NCBI GenBank assembly: GCA_023213395.1
Contig: CM041465.1
Coordinates: 131,633,741 to 131,697,740, forward strand
Direction of reading: 5' to 3'
Origin: Cycas panzhihuaensis
Lineage: Eukaryota; Cycadophyta
Length of the DNA: 64,000 nucleotides
Made by a program: the position numbers and the translations under genes. The notes beneath the pieces were generated by a model, which saw nothing but the letters and a program-made list of their open reading frames with translations, searched no databases and had not been told where the DNA came from. Shown here one piece after another: positions 1 to 12,140 of this stretch; the first letter of the stretch is position 1; the number at the start of each line of letters is the position of its first letter.

Positions 1-1454
1 GGTTAATTAGGAGTTGGTGAGCCTTAGGCCTGCATTGGATTATCAGCGTATGCAGCCCCTTACTGCATTGATTCTAGGCTTGCACCCCTCTTATTTGGAC
101 CCCCGTAGTGTCCCTAATATTGTTGGGTATCCCTAGAAAACATTAGCAAGGGTTTGTGCACCGGATTGCTACCCATAGCAACTTAGCACCTTGATATCCT
201 CCCAACACTTTGTTACTTTTATCTTTGTATTTCTTGGCTATCATTAGTTATCTTTTATCTTCATCTTGATGTGCTAAAGGGTTGTGTGGAGAACCCAGTG
301 GAGGGTTAGCCATCTTGAGGCTTCCCTTTACTTCATCTTGCTTGATGTATATGCTTGCTTGAGAGGGGATTTTGGAGCTCTTTTTATAGTAGTTATTTTC
401 CTAACATTTCAATGCATACATTACACATATACTTGCATATATATAGCTTTTCTTTTGTAGCCCCTTCTTGGAAGGGATAAGCCCTTGTATGTGCAGGTTG
501 GTGTGGTGTTTTCTTGCAAAGGAGTAAAGCATCTAGATCTAGGTAAGATCTACCATCTTTTCCCTTTACTTTTGCTTTCTTTCATTCCACTTTCTTTTCA
601 CAAAGGGGAAGGTAAGGAAGCCCCCATCGTTCATGTCAAACTTGGTTACACATCTACCAATTAGCATAAGGATGTGTGTTGCGTGTGGGTGAGGTCTCCC
701 GTCGACCACTACACCTCCCGGGTATGCATACCTTTTTTTAATGCCCCATTCCCCCTTTCACTTTTGTTTAGAATCTATGTTCTAGCTAAGTAGATCATAT
801 AAAAGTAAAAGGGTAAATGGTATTGTCTGTTTGTACCTGTATGTTTGCATGTCATATGCTTACCTCATATAGGAAAAGGACGTTATAGGAAACCCCCCTT
901 CCCCTTCATTTTCCTACTAAACCTAGCATACTCTTTTGGTTCATTCTATTAGGTATCACTTACTTGCATGTATAACACTTGCCCCCTTTCCTTTACCATT
1001 TGTTTCTTGAATTGTTAAAGGAAATTTTGGCTTAAGTGCTTCCCTTTCTTTCTCTCTCTCTATCCTCCTCTTGGTCCTATTTGCTTGACCAAATAGCCAA
1101 GAGAAACCCAACTATATTGTAGGCTTTTGCTTACCTTACCCATGTCTGTTTCCCTCCATCATAGGGAAACCTTTGAGGATTTCTCTTCTTTCCTTCTGGC
1201 CATCCAAGGGTGGGAGGACCTTCCTCTCGAGTCTATCTAGGCTACCCTCCCTATATGCTCTCTCTCTTTCCTAGATTGAGGGCCACTTCAAGGTAGTTGG
1301 GTATCATTCACAGGTCCCGAACTCGCGCTTCGGCGCACGGGGTGCCCTGCATGGTACTTTCTTTGCTTGTAGGTTTCATCGACACCTTTGATATCATCAT
1401 TGACCATCATTACTCCTATTGAGCATAGTGATTATCCTGTAGACGTGCATCCAC
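1..1454 (+). repeat. 5' LTR (partial, downstream part only) of the gypsy element
   Basis: It matches 14252-15706 almost from end to end, with substitutions and small indels scattered throughout. It corresponds to the R/U5 side of the LTR; the U3 part seen in the 3' copy (about 12728-14251) would lie left of position 1. The match stops near 1454, just before the candidate primer-binding site, which sets the LTR end. Confidence 0.88.
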
Positions 1455-1473
1455 TAGCGACCATACTGGGGAC
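1455..1473 (+). promoter_or_regulatory. Candidate primer-binding site of the gypsy element
   Basis: Directly after the 5' LTR the sequence reads tagcgaccatactggggac. A tRNA primer site should begin TGG; here it begins TAG, one G-to-A change away. I do not assign the tRNA. The position is the evidence: homology to the 3' LTR ends exactly here. Confidence 0.55.
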
Positions 1474-1708
1474 TTGCTAGTAAGGGAGCTAGTTCCTATC
1501 CCTTCCTGTTGGTACTATTACCTTTTAGTGGTCTCCTCCACTTCATCTCTTTTGTTGGGCAGCCCCCAACACACACTTTGCATATTTTTCTTTCTCCTAA
1601 TGTGTTGGAAAGTTTTGTATGTAGGTCTCACGTCGCCTACATGGCTTGCCTCCATTGTTAGAAGATCACGTGTATCGTTTTCTTTCATCGTCAGATTCTG
1701 ATTCGACA
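1456..1708 (+). other. Gypsy leader between primer site and gag
   Basis: Non-coding leader of about 250 bp. No convincing reading frame precedes the gag ATG at 1709, and no other motif was recognised. Confidence 0.5.
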
Positions 1709-3676
1709 ATGGAAGGATACCCTTCAGATTGGGCCTATCATGCATTTGCCTCGGGAGCTCATGAGTTTCCCACATCCATTCCAAGATCCACCCAAGAGGG
1801 TGACGATCCTATTTACTAACCGAGTGATCAACATCACCCACTTGACACCCATCCTTCTACTCATATGGTAGAGGGCCCATCTTCTCTTGAGATTCACCAT
1901 TCAATTGGTGATTCTTATGAGGAGTGCCCTGAGGGGTCTACTTCATTTGAGGTTATGTCTACCTGTTATGATCACATAGATACCCCTCCTGCTGACGTGG
2001 TTGAAGCCCTTAGTGAGTGCTTTCGAGCTGATCGTCTTCAATCACATCCTAGATGGTTTGAAGATGTCTTACGTGGTGGGGCATCTTCCTCATCTACTCC
2101 TGTCCCACTACCTTCATTTGCATCTACACCTCCCATAATAAGTAACCCTTTTGTGCCTACACATTCATCCCACTCCATCCTTACACCTATCTTAGGGACG
2201 TTTATTACACCTTATATCCCTCATCATGGTCCTAGCTCTTCAAGACCCTCTCGTGGTATGTCTTTCTCCCAGCTTGGGGTTAGCATACCATTTCTGAGTC
2301 AAGCTAATATGCCACCCCTTAACGTAACGCATGCGTTTCCTAGTAGGCCTAAAGGTCCTACCAACATCCCTACTACTAGTCATGTGGGATTCACTCCCAC
2401 ATATACTCAAAACCAACCTAATGGTCCTCCCCTTTACGTACCCCCAGGTTGTACTTCTTAACCTTGGGGGCACGGTAAAGGGAATCATATTCTAGCTTAT
2501 GGGATAGACCCATTACATCCATATGGGGTTGCACCACCCAGGGGTAGCCCTTATGGATAAAACCCAGTTCTACACCCTTCTTTTCCACCATCCTGCGTGG
2601 CTTCTTATGATATGTCTTTGCAAGGGAACCCAGCTTCCTTTCAAGGCGCTTATCCCCAAGTCCCTTTCTAGTAAGAGGTACTTCCTCAAGGAGGGATGGG
2701 TCTATCACCCCTATCTATTCCTTGCCCATTACCTCCTACATCGTTTGCCAATCCTACGGTCCAGGCAAGGGCACGTGCCTTCATGGATTATAGATCGACA
2801 CTATTATCTGTTGAGGTATTAAGAACTAATTTGCCACCTCATCCTCCTGAAGTTCCGAAGTTTGATCGAACTTTATCACAAGACCCAACGGAGCACGTCT
2901 GTAGTTTCTCTATGGCATGCATTGATTACTGGGCCTATGCTCACATACTAATGAAATTATTCCTATGATCCTTGTAAGGAGATGCCCTTAAGTGGTTTTA
3001 TCACTTGCCTGCCCATTTCATTTTCTCATTCCAGCAATATGTGGACGAGTTCATCAACTATTTTGATGTGGCTCATCCATTCAAAAGTGGAATAAAATCC
3101 CTTCTTTCACTCAAATAAGGTCACGATGAGATGAATCATGACTTTGTGCGGTAATTTCATGACCTCCTCCATTCCACCAAGGTAACTTTGCCTGAGGAAT
3201 TGAAGAGGGATCTCTTCATTAATGCACTTTACCTTGAAGTCCATGTAGAAGTCCTTAAGATGGGGGTGACTATATGTGACTCCACCATCACAAAGTGTTT
3301 AGCGCTTGAGGCTATTGAGATCCAAGCTGGACTCAAGAAGCCTCTCAAGCCCTCACAGCGATGTGAGGTACCACCTCAAACTAAAGAGACCAAACCACAA
3401 CAATCCACTAGGTCGTCTTCTCATCCGACTGAGAAGACCCTAAATCTACTCACCTCTGCTATACGTTCGTTCAAACGTACAATGAAGGAACTTAAACTAC
3501 AAGCTCCTTTATCACCCACTTCCAACAAACAAATCCAACAAGTTACTCAAGCTACTCTTCCTAAGGGTGGTAATACCCAGTCCTCTCAAGCAAGGAAGCT
3601 AGACTCCTCACTTGAGAAGAAGTGGTGTTCCATTCATGGGGAGTGTTTCCATAACGACTCACGTTGTAAGGCTTAG
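1709..3676 (+). pseudogene. gag: gag of the Tat-type gypsy element (capsid and zinc-knuckle regions)
   Basis: This is the structural polyprotein that would build the element's cytoplasmic particle. The ATG at 1709 (MEGYPSDWAYHAF) is in frame with every later gag block. An N-terminal Ser/Pro/Thr-rich stretch runs to about 2460. The capsid core is seen near 2840 (PKFDRTLSQDPTEH) and at 2978 (GDALKWFYHLP), followed by a helical region to about 3330. A histidine-type zinc knuckle C-x2-H-x4-H-x4-C lies at 3626-3667, a form known from Tat/Athila-like Gag. Stops interrupt the frame near 1818, 2459, 2968, 3117 and 3151 among others, yet the frame itself holds throughout. It then runs on toward the protease in the same frame. 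Confidence 0.8.
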
Positions 3677-4174
3677 CATCCTAAGGATGCCCCTCAACGT
3701 GACTCATCCCCTAAATGGGGATCAAGGCCCAATTTAGACCAACTAGTCCACAAGGATCTATTCCCTAAACATGGGGAATGTGATTGTAATGCTCAGCCTA
3801 AAAACAACCAAAACCAGGGAAGATCCCCGAATTCCCATCCTTCCCGCGATAAGAGGAAGGGCACTTGGGATTCATCTTCTTCTTCGCGTTCCCCTCACTG
3901 ATGTACTCCTTCGCCTTTGCGGTCCTAGAATAAAGGAAAGAAGGTAATCCAAATGCTTGAGACCACCCCCTTATATGCCCTTACTTGGTCTCAAGCCACT
4001 AAAGAAGCAACTAGTGCCTCTTCTTCAACTTCACACTCTGATCCTCTTATAGAAACCTCCCTTCTGGAAGTCCCATTATTTGCCAAGACCATTCCCGTAC
4101 ATCCTAGTCATTATGATTTTTGAAGGGCGTTTACCCAACCTACTGCAAAGGGGAAGCCCTTCTCTATCATTAAC
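3677..4174 (+). pseudogene. gag-protease linker of the gypsy element
   Basis: Low-complexity Ser/Pro/Lys-rich linker in the same frame as gag and protease, with stops at about 3674, 3899 and 3928. No domain was recognised. It joins the zinc knuckle to the protease block and would have been part of one continuous gag-pol frame. Confidence 0.5.
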
Positions 4175-5047
4175 ATGCTCCACACTGTCACTGCGGGGAT
4201 GTCCTTGATGGATGTTTTAAGGAGTTATCCCGAACAACAAACTCTCCTTTTGGAAGCTTTAGGGTTAAATGACGCGCCCATTCATGCTTTAGGTATTACC
4301 CAAAGCCATGGGCTTATCATTTCTTTTGACCCTAAAGACCTTCCTCCTACTTATGAAAGTGAATTCCAATGGAACTTCCCTTTCACTATCACTAATGACA
4401 CACCGGACTGTACCTTGCAAAGGATCGTCATTGACAATGGTTCTTCCATTAATGCCATGCCCTTATGCGTTATACAAGAGCTTGGCATTTCTGCCTTGGA
4501 ACCTATTCCATGGTGATGGTAAGGCTACGATGGTAGTGAAAAGACCCCATTAGGATCTATTTCAATCCCACTCACTCTAGAGAGTAAGACTATCCTCACT
4601 AACATTGTAGTCCTTGATATTGACGTCAACTACAATCTTCTCTTAGGTTGACCATACCTCGATCAGATGGAAGCTGTGTGTTCGACCCGCTGGGGGCAAC
4701 TCAAGTTCGTCTATGATGGATGGATGAGGGTTATTTCCTGTGAACGTCTACCTGTTAAACAAATCCATCCTACCAACCAAGTAAGCCATGGCTATATAAA
4801 GGGAGACAAAGGCCCTTCTACTCATGCCTCGGCTTGCTCCATCAGCATACCTAATTCATCTCATCTTAAAGAAGATCCCACATCTTCTTCTTCTAGTCTT
4901 ACTCGCTTTGCTCCTATTAGTGTTGGGAGCTATGGGTACCTTGCTTTGTTTAGCAACGATGAGTCCCATGGTGAGGATGAGGACTTTCCTCACCCTGTTT
5001 CTTTCCTCCACACTAGTAGGAGGCACCCTTCTTATTCTAGGTCCTAA
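4175..5047 (+). pseudogene. Retropepsin-type aspartic protease of the gypsy element plus pre-RT spacer
   Basis: The protease would cleave the Gag-Pol polyprotein. The catalytic loop is VIDNGSSINAMP near 4426-4461, the usual D-x-G-S form followed by the 'NaLPl' stretch of plant gypsy elements. The second conserved block, VNYNLLLG followed by PYLDQMEAVCST, lies at about 4628-4690; between them are stops at 4514-4520 and 4648. After 4730 the frame becomes a Ser-rich spacer ending at a stop near 5046. It shares the gag frame (no frameshift), so gag and protease were originally one open frame. The catalytic Asp is retained but the frame is broken. Confidence 0.75.
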
Positions 5048-5049
5048 CC

Positions 5050-6437
5050 TAGAACCCCTTCTGTTGGAGAGACTAGTCATCCCCTTGTGTCACATGTCAT
5101 TACATGCATTGACCCACAAGGCAATTAATTCTTCCTCTCTGTCACCCCCTGTAGTTGATGGTTTCGAGGAACTTCCTTTTGCTCCTTCTGAGGAGCCCCT
5201 TCCTGACTCTCTCTTAGAGTCTTTCAAGGAGGTTAGACAGCCTGATGACCACCATGATCTCGTTGTTCCCACTTTCTCCAGTGCTTCATCTATTCGAAGT
5301 AAGGTCATCCATGGGGTGGATTACTTCAAAGATGATGAAGCCTTGCTTGAGTACTTAGTAGGCTCCACACCTAACTTTCCTTTTAGTCACCATAAGCTTG
5401 GCCACCAGAAGGTCCTGGCAATTAGGTCCACACTCACTGACCTAATTCCATCCCCTATTCCATCTCTTCTAATTGACCTTGCCCCTCTCCATTTCGAGGA
5501 GGGGAATTCCATGTGCATGGGGGCGACCCAAGACATAGTCTTAGCGCTGGGTAAGGTCATCAAGGTGGGGGCAGAATGCTCTCCTGATGAGGTAAGGGAA
5601 TATTCCCTTCTGTTCTAGGAGTTTTAGGATGTCTTTGCATGGGATTATTTTGACATGAAGGGAATTGACCCCTCTATTGTCACCCACAATTTCACTACCA
5701 TTCCTACCGCCTAGCCCATGTACCAGAAGCAGCATCTTCTCCACCCCAAACTCTTAGCCATTGTTAAAATGGAGGTTGAGAAGCTTTTGGATGCTAGACT
5801 TATTACTTCTATTGACTACCCTAAATGGGTGTCCAACATCATTCCCGTTACTAAAAAGAACAGGACCATCCAGATAGGCATTGATTTTTGTGATATCAAT
5901 AACGCATGTTCTAAGGATATCTTTCCACTCCCTTTTATCGATCAAATCATTGATCGAACTATCGGGCTTCTCCAGCTACAACCAGATTCAAATCTCTCCT
6001 GAAGACTGCCATAAGATGGCCTTCACCACCCCGTGGGATACCTTTACCTACAAGGAAATGCCCTTCAGACTAAAAAATGTAGATACTACTTACTAAAAGG
6101 TGATGCATTTTATCTTCCATGACCTCATCAATAACACGTTGGAGGTTTTCATGGATGATCTGATGGGCCTCTCGTGTGTCAGAGCCCATCATCCTTTAGA
6201 CTTGTGGGCTATCTTCATATGGTGTTGTAAGTACCATATAAGCCTAAACCCACTCAAATGTGTGTTTGCTATTACTTCAGGTAAACTCCTTGGATTTCTT
6301 ATGTTAAAACAAGGAATTTAGATTGACCCTGATAAAGTAAAGGAAATCATTAATATGCCGCCTCCTACAACCCAATGATAGATCAAGTTATTTCTAGGTA
6401 GGCTTGGTTTCCTCAGGCACTTCTTAGCAGACTTTGC
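5050..6437 (+). pseudogene. Reverse transcriptase of the gypsy element
   Basis: This RT would copy element RNA into cDNA inside the particle. The pre-RT stretch (FAWDYFDMKGIDPSIV, about 5634-5682) leads into the fingers and palm: IIPVTKKN, then IGIDFCDINNACSKDIFPLP, matching the 'vDfRdLNkacpkDdFPLP' block of gypsy RT. Near 5965 a deletion of a few codons plus a frame change removes the region before GFSSYNQIQI. The catalytic motif is FMDD at 6148-6159 in place of the usual Y-V/M-D-D. The thumb follows (LNPLKC, then GKLLGFLM). Stops at 6094, 6319 and 6376 confirm loss of function. Confidence 0.8.
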
Positions 6438-6960
6438 CGTGAGCGCCAAACCCCTGACTAACCTATTGAAGAAGGGAGCCCCATTTGTTTGGTCTAATAA
6501 GGCCCAACAAGCCTTCGAAAGAATTAAGGAAGCCCTTACTTCTACTCCTACGTTAGTGCCCCCTTCTTTTGATAGGCCCTTCATTCTTTACACCTCAGTG
6601 ACTGATGAGTCCCTGGGCACTATGTTAGCTCAGGAGGATGACTCAAGAGTCAAGAGAGCCATCTACTTTATCAGCCACACCCTTGTGGCCACCGAATTCA
6701 ACTATTCCCTAGCTGAGAAGGAATGTCTCTCCTTGGTTCACGCAACTAAGAAGTTTAGATATTACTTACTCATTAATACTACCAGGGTGATCGTCCAGTC
6801 TGATCCCTTATGATATCTACTTACTCGTTCATACCTGACGGGTAGAGCTGGCCATTGGGCCATCCTACTTTAGGAGTTTGATCTTCATATCGTTAACAGG
6901 AAATTGAAAAAAGGGATGGTAGTGGCTGAGTAGCTCGCAAATGCCCCTATCCCTAACTCG
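6438..6960 (+). pseudogene. Retroviral-type RNase H of the gypsy element
   Basis: This domain degrades the RNA strand of the RNA/cDNA hybrid. It continues the RT frame: KPLTNLLKKGAPFVW, the connection block before RNase H in gypsy elements, then FILYTSVTDESLG (catalytic Asp position replaced near 6592), AIYFISHTLV, NYSLAEKECLSLVHA with the conserved Glu, and VQSDPL. A stop follows at 6811, after which the frame continues as the tail of the domain. A second, unrelated RNase H lies at 12141-12515, so this element had two. Confidence 0.72.
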
Positions 6961-8290
6961 CTTGATGCCCATGTTGATGATTCTCTTCCCGATGAGTCTA
7001 TCTTGACCATTCAGGGTATTCCTTCCCATCTACTCATTGATAGCGAGTGGTATAGTGACATCATGTGGTACCTAACACAGTAGTAGTACCGCCCTGAAAC
7101 CAGTAGTAAGGTTAGATCTCACATCTAAACTTTTGCTAGGCAATACTTCCTCATGAATGAAGTATTGTACAAAAGGTCTTTCGATAGGATCCTCCTCCAC
7201 TATGTCACTTCTAACGAAGCAAACCAAATACTCTACGAATGCCACCATGGCATTTACAGGGGCCACTTTGGGGGCCAATCCATAGCCTAGAGGATCCTTC
7301 ATATGGGCTACTATTGGCCGTCCCTCTTCAAGGATGCCCATGCTTTTGCCTTGAGATGTCAGCGGTGTCAGGAGCACGCTAACATCTCCCATGTGCCTTC
7401 TGAGGCCCTTCATCCTATCATATCTTCATGGCCTTTCACTCAGTGGGGTCTAGACCTCATCGAGGCTATATCCCTACCTTTTTCATCCCAACACAAATTT
7501 ATCTTGACTGTTATGGAATACTTTACTAAATGGGTAGAGGCCATCCCTCTAGTTACTACCCCTCGTAAGATGATAGCTACTTTCTTTTACTAGCATATTA
7601 TTTGCTGCTTTGGGATTCCTGATGTCTTGATTGCTAACAACAGAACCCCATTTTATAATAAGGAAATGGATGAGCTTTGTGAGAAATTTAAAATCTCTCA
7701 CAAAACTTCCTCTCCTTATTACCCCCATGCGAATGGTCAAGTGGAGTCTTTCAACAAGAATCTCATTAATATTCTAAAGAAAATTGTCACTTAGTCTCAA
7801 AGAGACTAGTACCTTCAGCTCCCTTCCACCTTGTGGGCTTACCGTACCTCCGTTCGTGGTGCTACAGGAATGACTCTGTTCTCCCTAGTTTATGGGACTG
7901 AGGCGGTACTCCCATTGGAAGTGGAGATTTCCTCTTTACAAGTTTCTCTTCGGGGTCTCATCAATGAGGAGTCGATCCGTTAGGCTTGCCTCTTAGACCT
8001 CAAAGCCTTGGATGAGAGATGTCTAGCCGCTTACTAGGCTAACCTCGCATCCAAAGCCTACTCATAAAGGACCTATGATAAATACCTTTGCTCTCGTCCT
8101 TTGTTTCCCAGGGATCACATCCTCAAATTGGAATATCTTCATGACCGCTTAGCCAAATTTAGACCCAAATGGGTTAGCCCCTTTGTCGTTATTAAGAACA
8201 TCGGTAACGATGCTTATATGATCACCACCTTAGTTGTCTTGAGTTTGAGAAAGCCGTTAATGGGAAATTCCTTAAGAAATTCTACTTGTG
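6961..8290 (+). pseudogene. Integrase of the gypsy element
   Basis: Integrase joins the cDNA to host DNA. An HHCC zinc finger lies at about 7238-7375 (CHHGIYRGHFGG, then CQRCQEHA). The core catalytic triad is visible: Asp in WGLDLIEAIS near 7453, Glu in ANGQVESFNK at 7744-7746, but the second Asp is lost. The usual DNGTPF reads NNRTPF, with AAC at 7636-7638. A C-terminal beta-rich segment ends near 8290 (GNDAYMITT, then KAVNGKFLKKF). No chromodomain is visible, as expected for Tat elements. Stops at 7081, 7288, 7591, 7792 and 7807 break it. It shares the RT/RNase H frame. Confidence 0.82.
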
Positions 8291-8880
8291 ACCTCATTGT
8301 CACCTTATTCACGCTCTGAAATGAGCCTAAACTACCATCTTAAGTTTGTTCCTATTCCTCTTAGCCACGGGTGGAATGAGGACTTAAGATGGCCTCTTTC
8401 GTTTCCTTCTAGTTCTTCTTGCAGAACCCTTTTTCCCATTTTCCTTGGGACCTTGTCCTCTTATTTGGGCATCCCCCAATTAGGATGACACTCTAGAGTA
8501 TCATCACTCCTATCTCACTCGATATTTCCTTTGCATATCCTGCTATGCTCCTATGTGGACATATGTGTGGCCTTATTTCCTAGCCCCACATATGTCTGTC
8601 ACCTCTACTCATGGTGATCGTGTATGCTCCTATTAGGAACATGGTCCCGCATGAAAGGAAATATGCATAACCTAAACAAATACCATAACACAACAGCTCA
8701 TGCAATAATCAACTTAAAATACAACTATGCATATCCTCATGCATCTATGCACCCTCATATATACACATACATAAACAAAACATACACATCATCCATCACA
8801 CATTATAATACACATCATGATATGCCAAAATGGGGTATCAATCACCCCGTTCATATATATAAAAAATAATCATGTGTCAT
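8291..8880. other. Gypsy spacer after integrase, no gene seen
   Basis: It follows the integrase C-terminus. The + strand gives only short frames rich in Leu/Phe. From about 8640 the sequence turns AT-rich with many short cat/cac/ata motifs, and read on the minus strand it would suit the 3' untranslated region of the opposite-strand frame that begins near 10.7 kb. No flanking duplication marks it as a separate insertion. Confidence 0.4.
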
Positions 8881-10720
8881 GTCATATAAATGGTATGGTA
8901 TATCATTTATGGGAAGCTGGTGTCCTTGCAAGGAGGGTATAATCATGTGTCTATATATGGTGACTCCCTAGAGGCCCGTGCTTTTCCCTGTCCAAAACAA
9001 AAACATATATACTACTCTATTGTTGCCCCACCCCTAGGGCATCATCTCTTGGTCGATGTGATCTCTCTCCTAGGGACCACATCCCTCCGAGACTCCTCCT
9101 CAGTCTCTACGAGCTCCCCACCTCGCTCCCCTCATCCCATGGCCTCCTCGGGGTCGTCGCTAGCATATGAGTCCGTGTCTTGCTCCGCCCCAACCTCGAT
9201 GCCATGTTCTCTATCAGTCGATCGTATCGGGCCTAGATACGATCCCACTCCATCTCCATGAGGAGAAGCCTCTCCTCCATCCCCTAGAGGCACTCCTCCA
9301 TCACTGCTATCCAGATATGGCTCCCGATATCCCCTCCGTCTCCTCCCTGAGTCTCTAGCACCTGCACCTAACTCTATAGAGCATCCCTCTCAGCTCAGAT
9401 GGTATCCATCTTTGCCTGTTATCATCCTGCTCATACCTCATACTCTTGAGACTCCACAACCCATATATCTCTCACCCGTATCAATGGGGCGAATGCTGTC
9501 ATGTGACCGCTTATCGATCTAGGCTCATCGCTAGCCTAGATGGGAGGCTGTCCCTCTGCGTAGGCCTGAGGGAATATCTCTCAGACTATTTCCTCCACCA
9601 GCCTCTGAATATCTACCATACCTGCAAATCCAACATGTCATTTATCAGTACATGTCTATACATATGTCAAATTGAAATCAAACTATATATGTGTCTAGCA
9701 ATCAAATGATGACAGGAGAAGGTCATGTCTTACCTAGTGCGACTGTCAGCTCCTCTACTCGGGTGATTACCTCTGTCTCAGGCACTCCGCCAGTTGCAAG
9801 TACCTCCTCCTCCTTGGATACCTCCTCTGCCACTGCTTTGGCTCCTAGGGCATCCCTCCTCTCTGTGGCTGGTGCAGTTGCTGCCTCTTCGGACCTTGTC
9901 AGGATCTGCAGCCTACAGGCCTGTGTCACTGGGCCCCTACTCTCCTCCATAGCTTCTAATGGGCCTGCCTCTCCACCTGCAGCCCCGGATGGACCTACCT
10001 CTCCTACAACTCGTGATGGGCTGGCCCCATCACCTCCATCACCACCCTCATAATCTCCTAGGGGTACTCCTGCCCTGCCTGCCTCATCATCACTATCCCA
10101 CCTCACCGCTCTATATGGATCTGCTATATAATCTATCATGGTAAGGAGGTCTAGTGATGTGGCCTCCACCAAGCGATGGATATGTGCTTGGTCCTTGGTC
10201 CCTCTCAACCTGGTCTACTACCTTTATACCATCAGGGCCCACTCTGAGATAGGGTGTGGTCCCCCCGTTGGCGCCACTGCTCTAAAGTGGTTGAAGAACC
10301 ATCACTATAGTAACGTAATATATGATAATCCACCTCTCCTTGCTACCCAAATGATGTCTAGCTATGCAATGAGGTTCACTGCTATAAGGGTAGCTCAATC
10401 TATCATCTCTCCTACCTCACACTAGCGTATTACATCCATCCACCCTCCTGGTATGTCTCTATAGTTCTATTTCCAGGATATCCAGAATAGAATGCATAAA
10501 GCAATCAACTTCCTCACCCGAGGTACCCCTAACATTACCATGGTCTGGAGAGAAATCCCTCGTCTCTCCCACCTGTCTAAACCTGTAAAAAATATAGATG
10601 CCTCCCTACGTGCTATCTTATTACTGGGCAGTGCTCCTAGTGTCACTGGCCTCCTTGTCACCGGTACTCCTAGTATCTTCCTGACATCCGTGGGCATCAC
10701 TGATACGTCTCCCACCTAGG
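8881..10720 (-). pseudogene. Decayed additional ORF, antisense to the gypsy pol
   Basis: Two minus-strand blocks stand out in otherwise closed sequence. At 10467-10715 the frame reads MGDVSVMPTDVRKILGVPV followed by TRRPVTLG; the pattern of a short loop, a 'x-D-V-x-x-I-L-G-x-P-V' helix and a basic segment recalls the plant mobile domain (aminotransferase-like) family, but this is only a resemblance. At 9723-10208 a 161-residue open frame is rich in Ala, Glu, Gly and Asp and would be a disordered acidic tail. The gap between them has stops and frame changes. Antisense extra ORFs between pol and the 3' LTR are known in several Tat elements, which fits this position. The function is unknown and the frame is broken. 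Confidence 0.5.
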
Positions 10721-11039
10721 GTAGATAGAAGACTTATCTCCTCCTATCTGAGTGTGATACTATATCAACCAGTAGTCACTGGTCTGAGGTATACTAGGGT
10801 GTCCTCACAACCTTCAATAGGCCACACCTTTATAGGATCTCCTTGTCCTCTCTAGTCATCATCTCTATGAAGCTTAGCATAGCCATCCCTATGTTCTTGT
10901 GGTTCTCCACGGCGATCACGACCTACAAAATGCCATAAAACAAGTAAGAACTTGATCAGTACTCCCTCCTTGTCCCCTGGACTGGCTCTTGGCCTCACCT
11001 GGTCAAGATTTGGGGTCCTTTGGACCCCCCTTCTCTTTT

Positions 11040-11660
11040 TTCTACAGTTTTACCTTTGCACCGTACCAAACTTCGTAGTACCATGGAGTTTGGCCCAAGC
11101 CCTGTGGCAAAGATCGTAGCATCGTGATCTTTACTGCGGTGCGAATGGCACCCCCCCAAGAGGGGAGGGGGGGTGTTTACCAAAAAAGAAAAAAAAAAAA
11201 TTCTCTAGGCCACAACCAGGCCCATTGGGACCAGAGCTGCCTAATGCCCTGGTCCCGCCTCTCTCTAGGTCCAATTTGGACCCTAAGAGGCTGTTTCTCA
11301 CCCATAAGGGGCCTACAAACTTATATAAAAATAACAAAAAGCATTAAACTTCATAGAATGAAATGGGTTGGGTTTTTAAAGGTCCACTCATTGGATCTAG
11401 CCTAACGCTTGTCATCTCATCCCCACGGTCCTAATGGCTATCCTCTGGCTCCGATCTGATGGTCTGATCTCCCTCCGCGTGCCTCTGAAGTCAGGTAGCG
11501 CTCCACTACATAAGGAAATGGCTCTCGATTCGCTCGAGAGCTCGTAAAAATGAATCCTATTTTCATCAACTTTCCTTATATAAGCAGGGACCCCGATGGG
11601 TACTATCTCCATTTTTGCTATTGTGACAACCTTTTGGATCATCTCTTACCCCCAATCACC
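11040..11660 (-). promoter_or_regulatory. Possible promoter/leader region for the antisense ORF
   Basis: This GC-richer stretch lies just upstream (minus-strand sense) of the antisense frame. It contains nested inverted repeats (11066-11096 and 11109-11132), a G/C-run hairpin at 11149-11177 and a TATATAAG-like box near 11575. The TATA sequence is nearly palindromic, so it could serve either strand. This is inference from layout only. Confidence 0.3.
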
Positions 11661-12140
11661 TTTGCCTTCCAGCCCTACCACCCATTGTGCCTCCATAGCC
11701 TTCGTCTTGCTCCTTCTTGTGGATGCATTTATGGCACACTGCCAATGCATTTTTTCGAATGGCCCTTCTGCCTTGTTTTATGGGCCACTCCCGTACATGC
11801 CTAAGTTTATACTTGTTTGGCTTATTTCACCATCTTGGACTCATTTTTGCACCTCGTTCCTACCCCTGGGGTCTCTAAAGGGAATGCTCCCTCCGTCTGG
11901 AGTCATTCCTTGCTTTCTTAAGCAACCTTTGGCATCCTAGAGTCTCCTTTTGCTGAGCACTCTTGGCTAGTGGTTGAATAGCCTACTCTTGTCCTTGGGT
12001 AGCCTCATTGCTAGGTCCTCCTACCCTTCATGGCCATTTATTGCTTTCCATATGAGCCTCTTTTTCTTTGACTCATATATTATTGGGCATTTTCTCTACC
12101 AAGATATTTCCTTTCATCATCCATGTCTCTTTTCATTTTT
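11661..12140 (+). other. Spacer upstream of the archaeal-type RNase H, no domain recognised
   Basis: Open patches on the + strand (Leu/Pro/Cys-rich) continue to the RNase H block, but no conserved motif is visible. It may be the eroded linker of the polyprotein. Confidence 0.35.

Noticed and set aside
9691-10053. Plus-strand Ser/Pro/Thr-rich frame
   Set aside because: It lies opposite the minus-strand acidic frame at 9723-10208 and looks like its shadow; no start context or family motif.
8291-12140. Spacer as a separate nested insertion in the gypsy element
   Set aside because: No LTRs, terminal inverted repeats, A-tail or flanking duplication was found around it.
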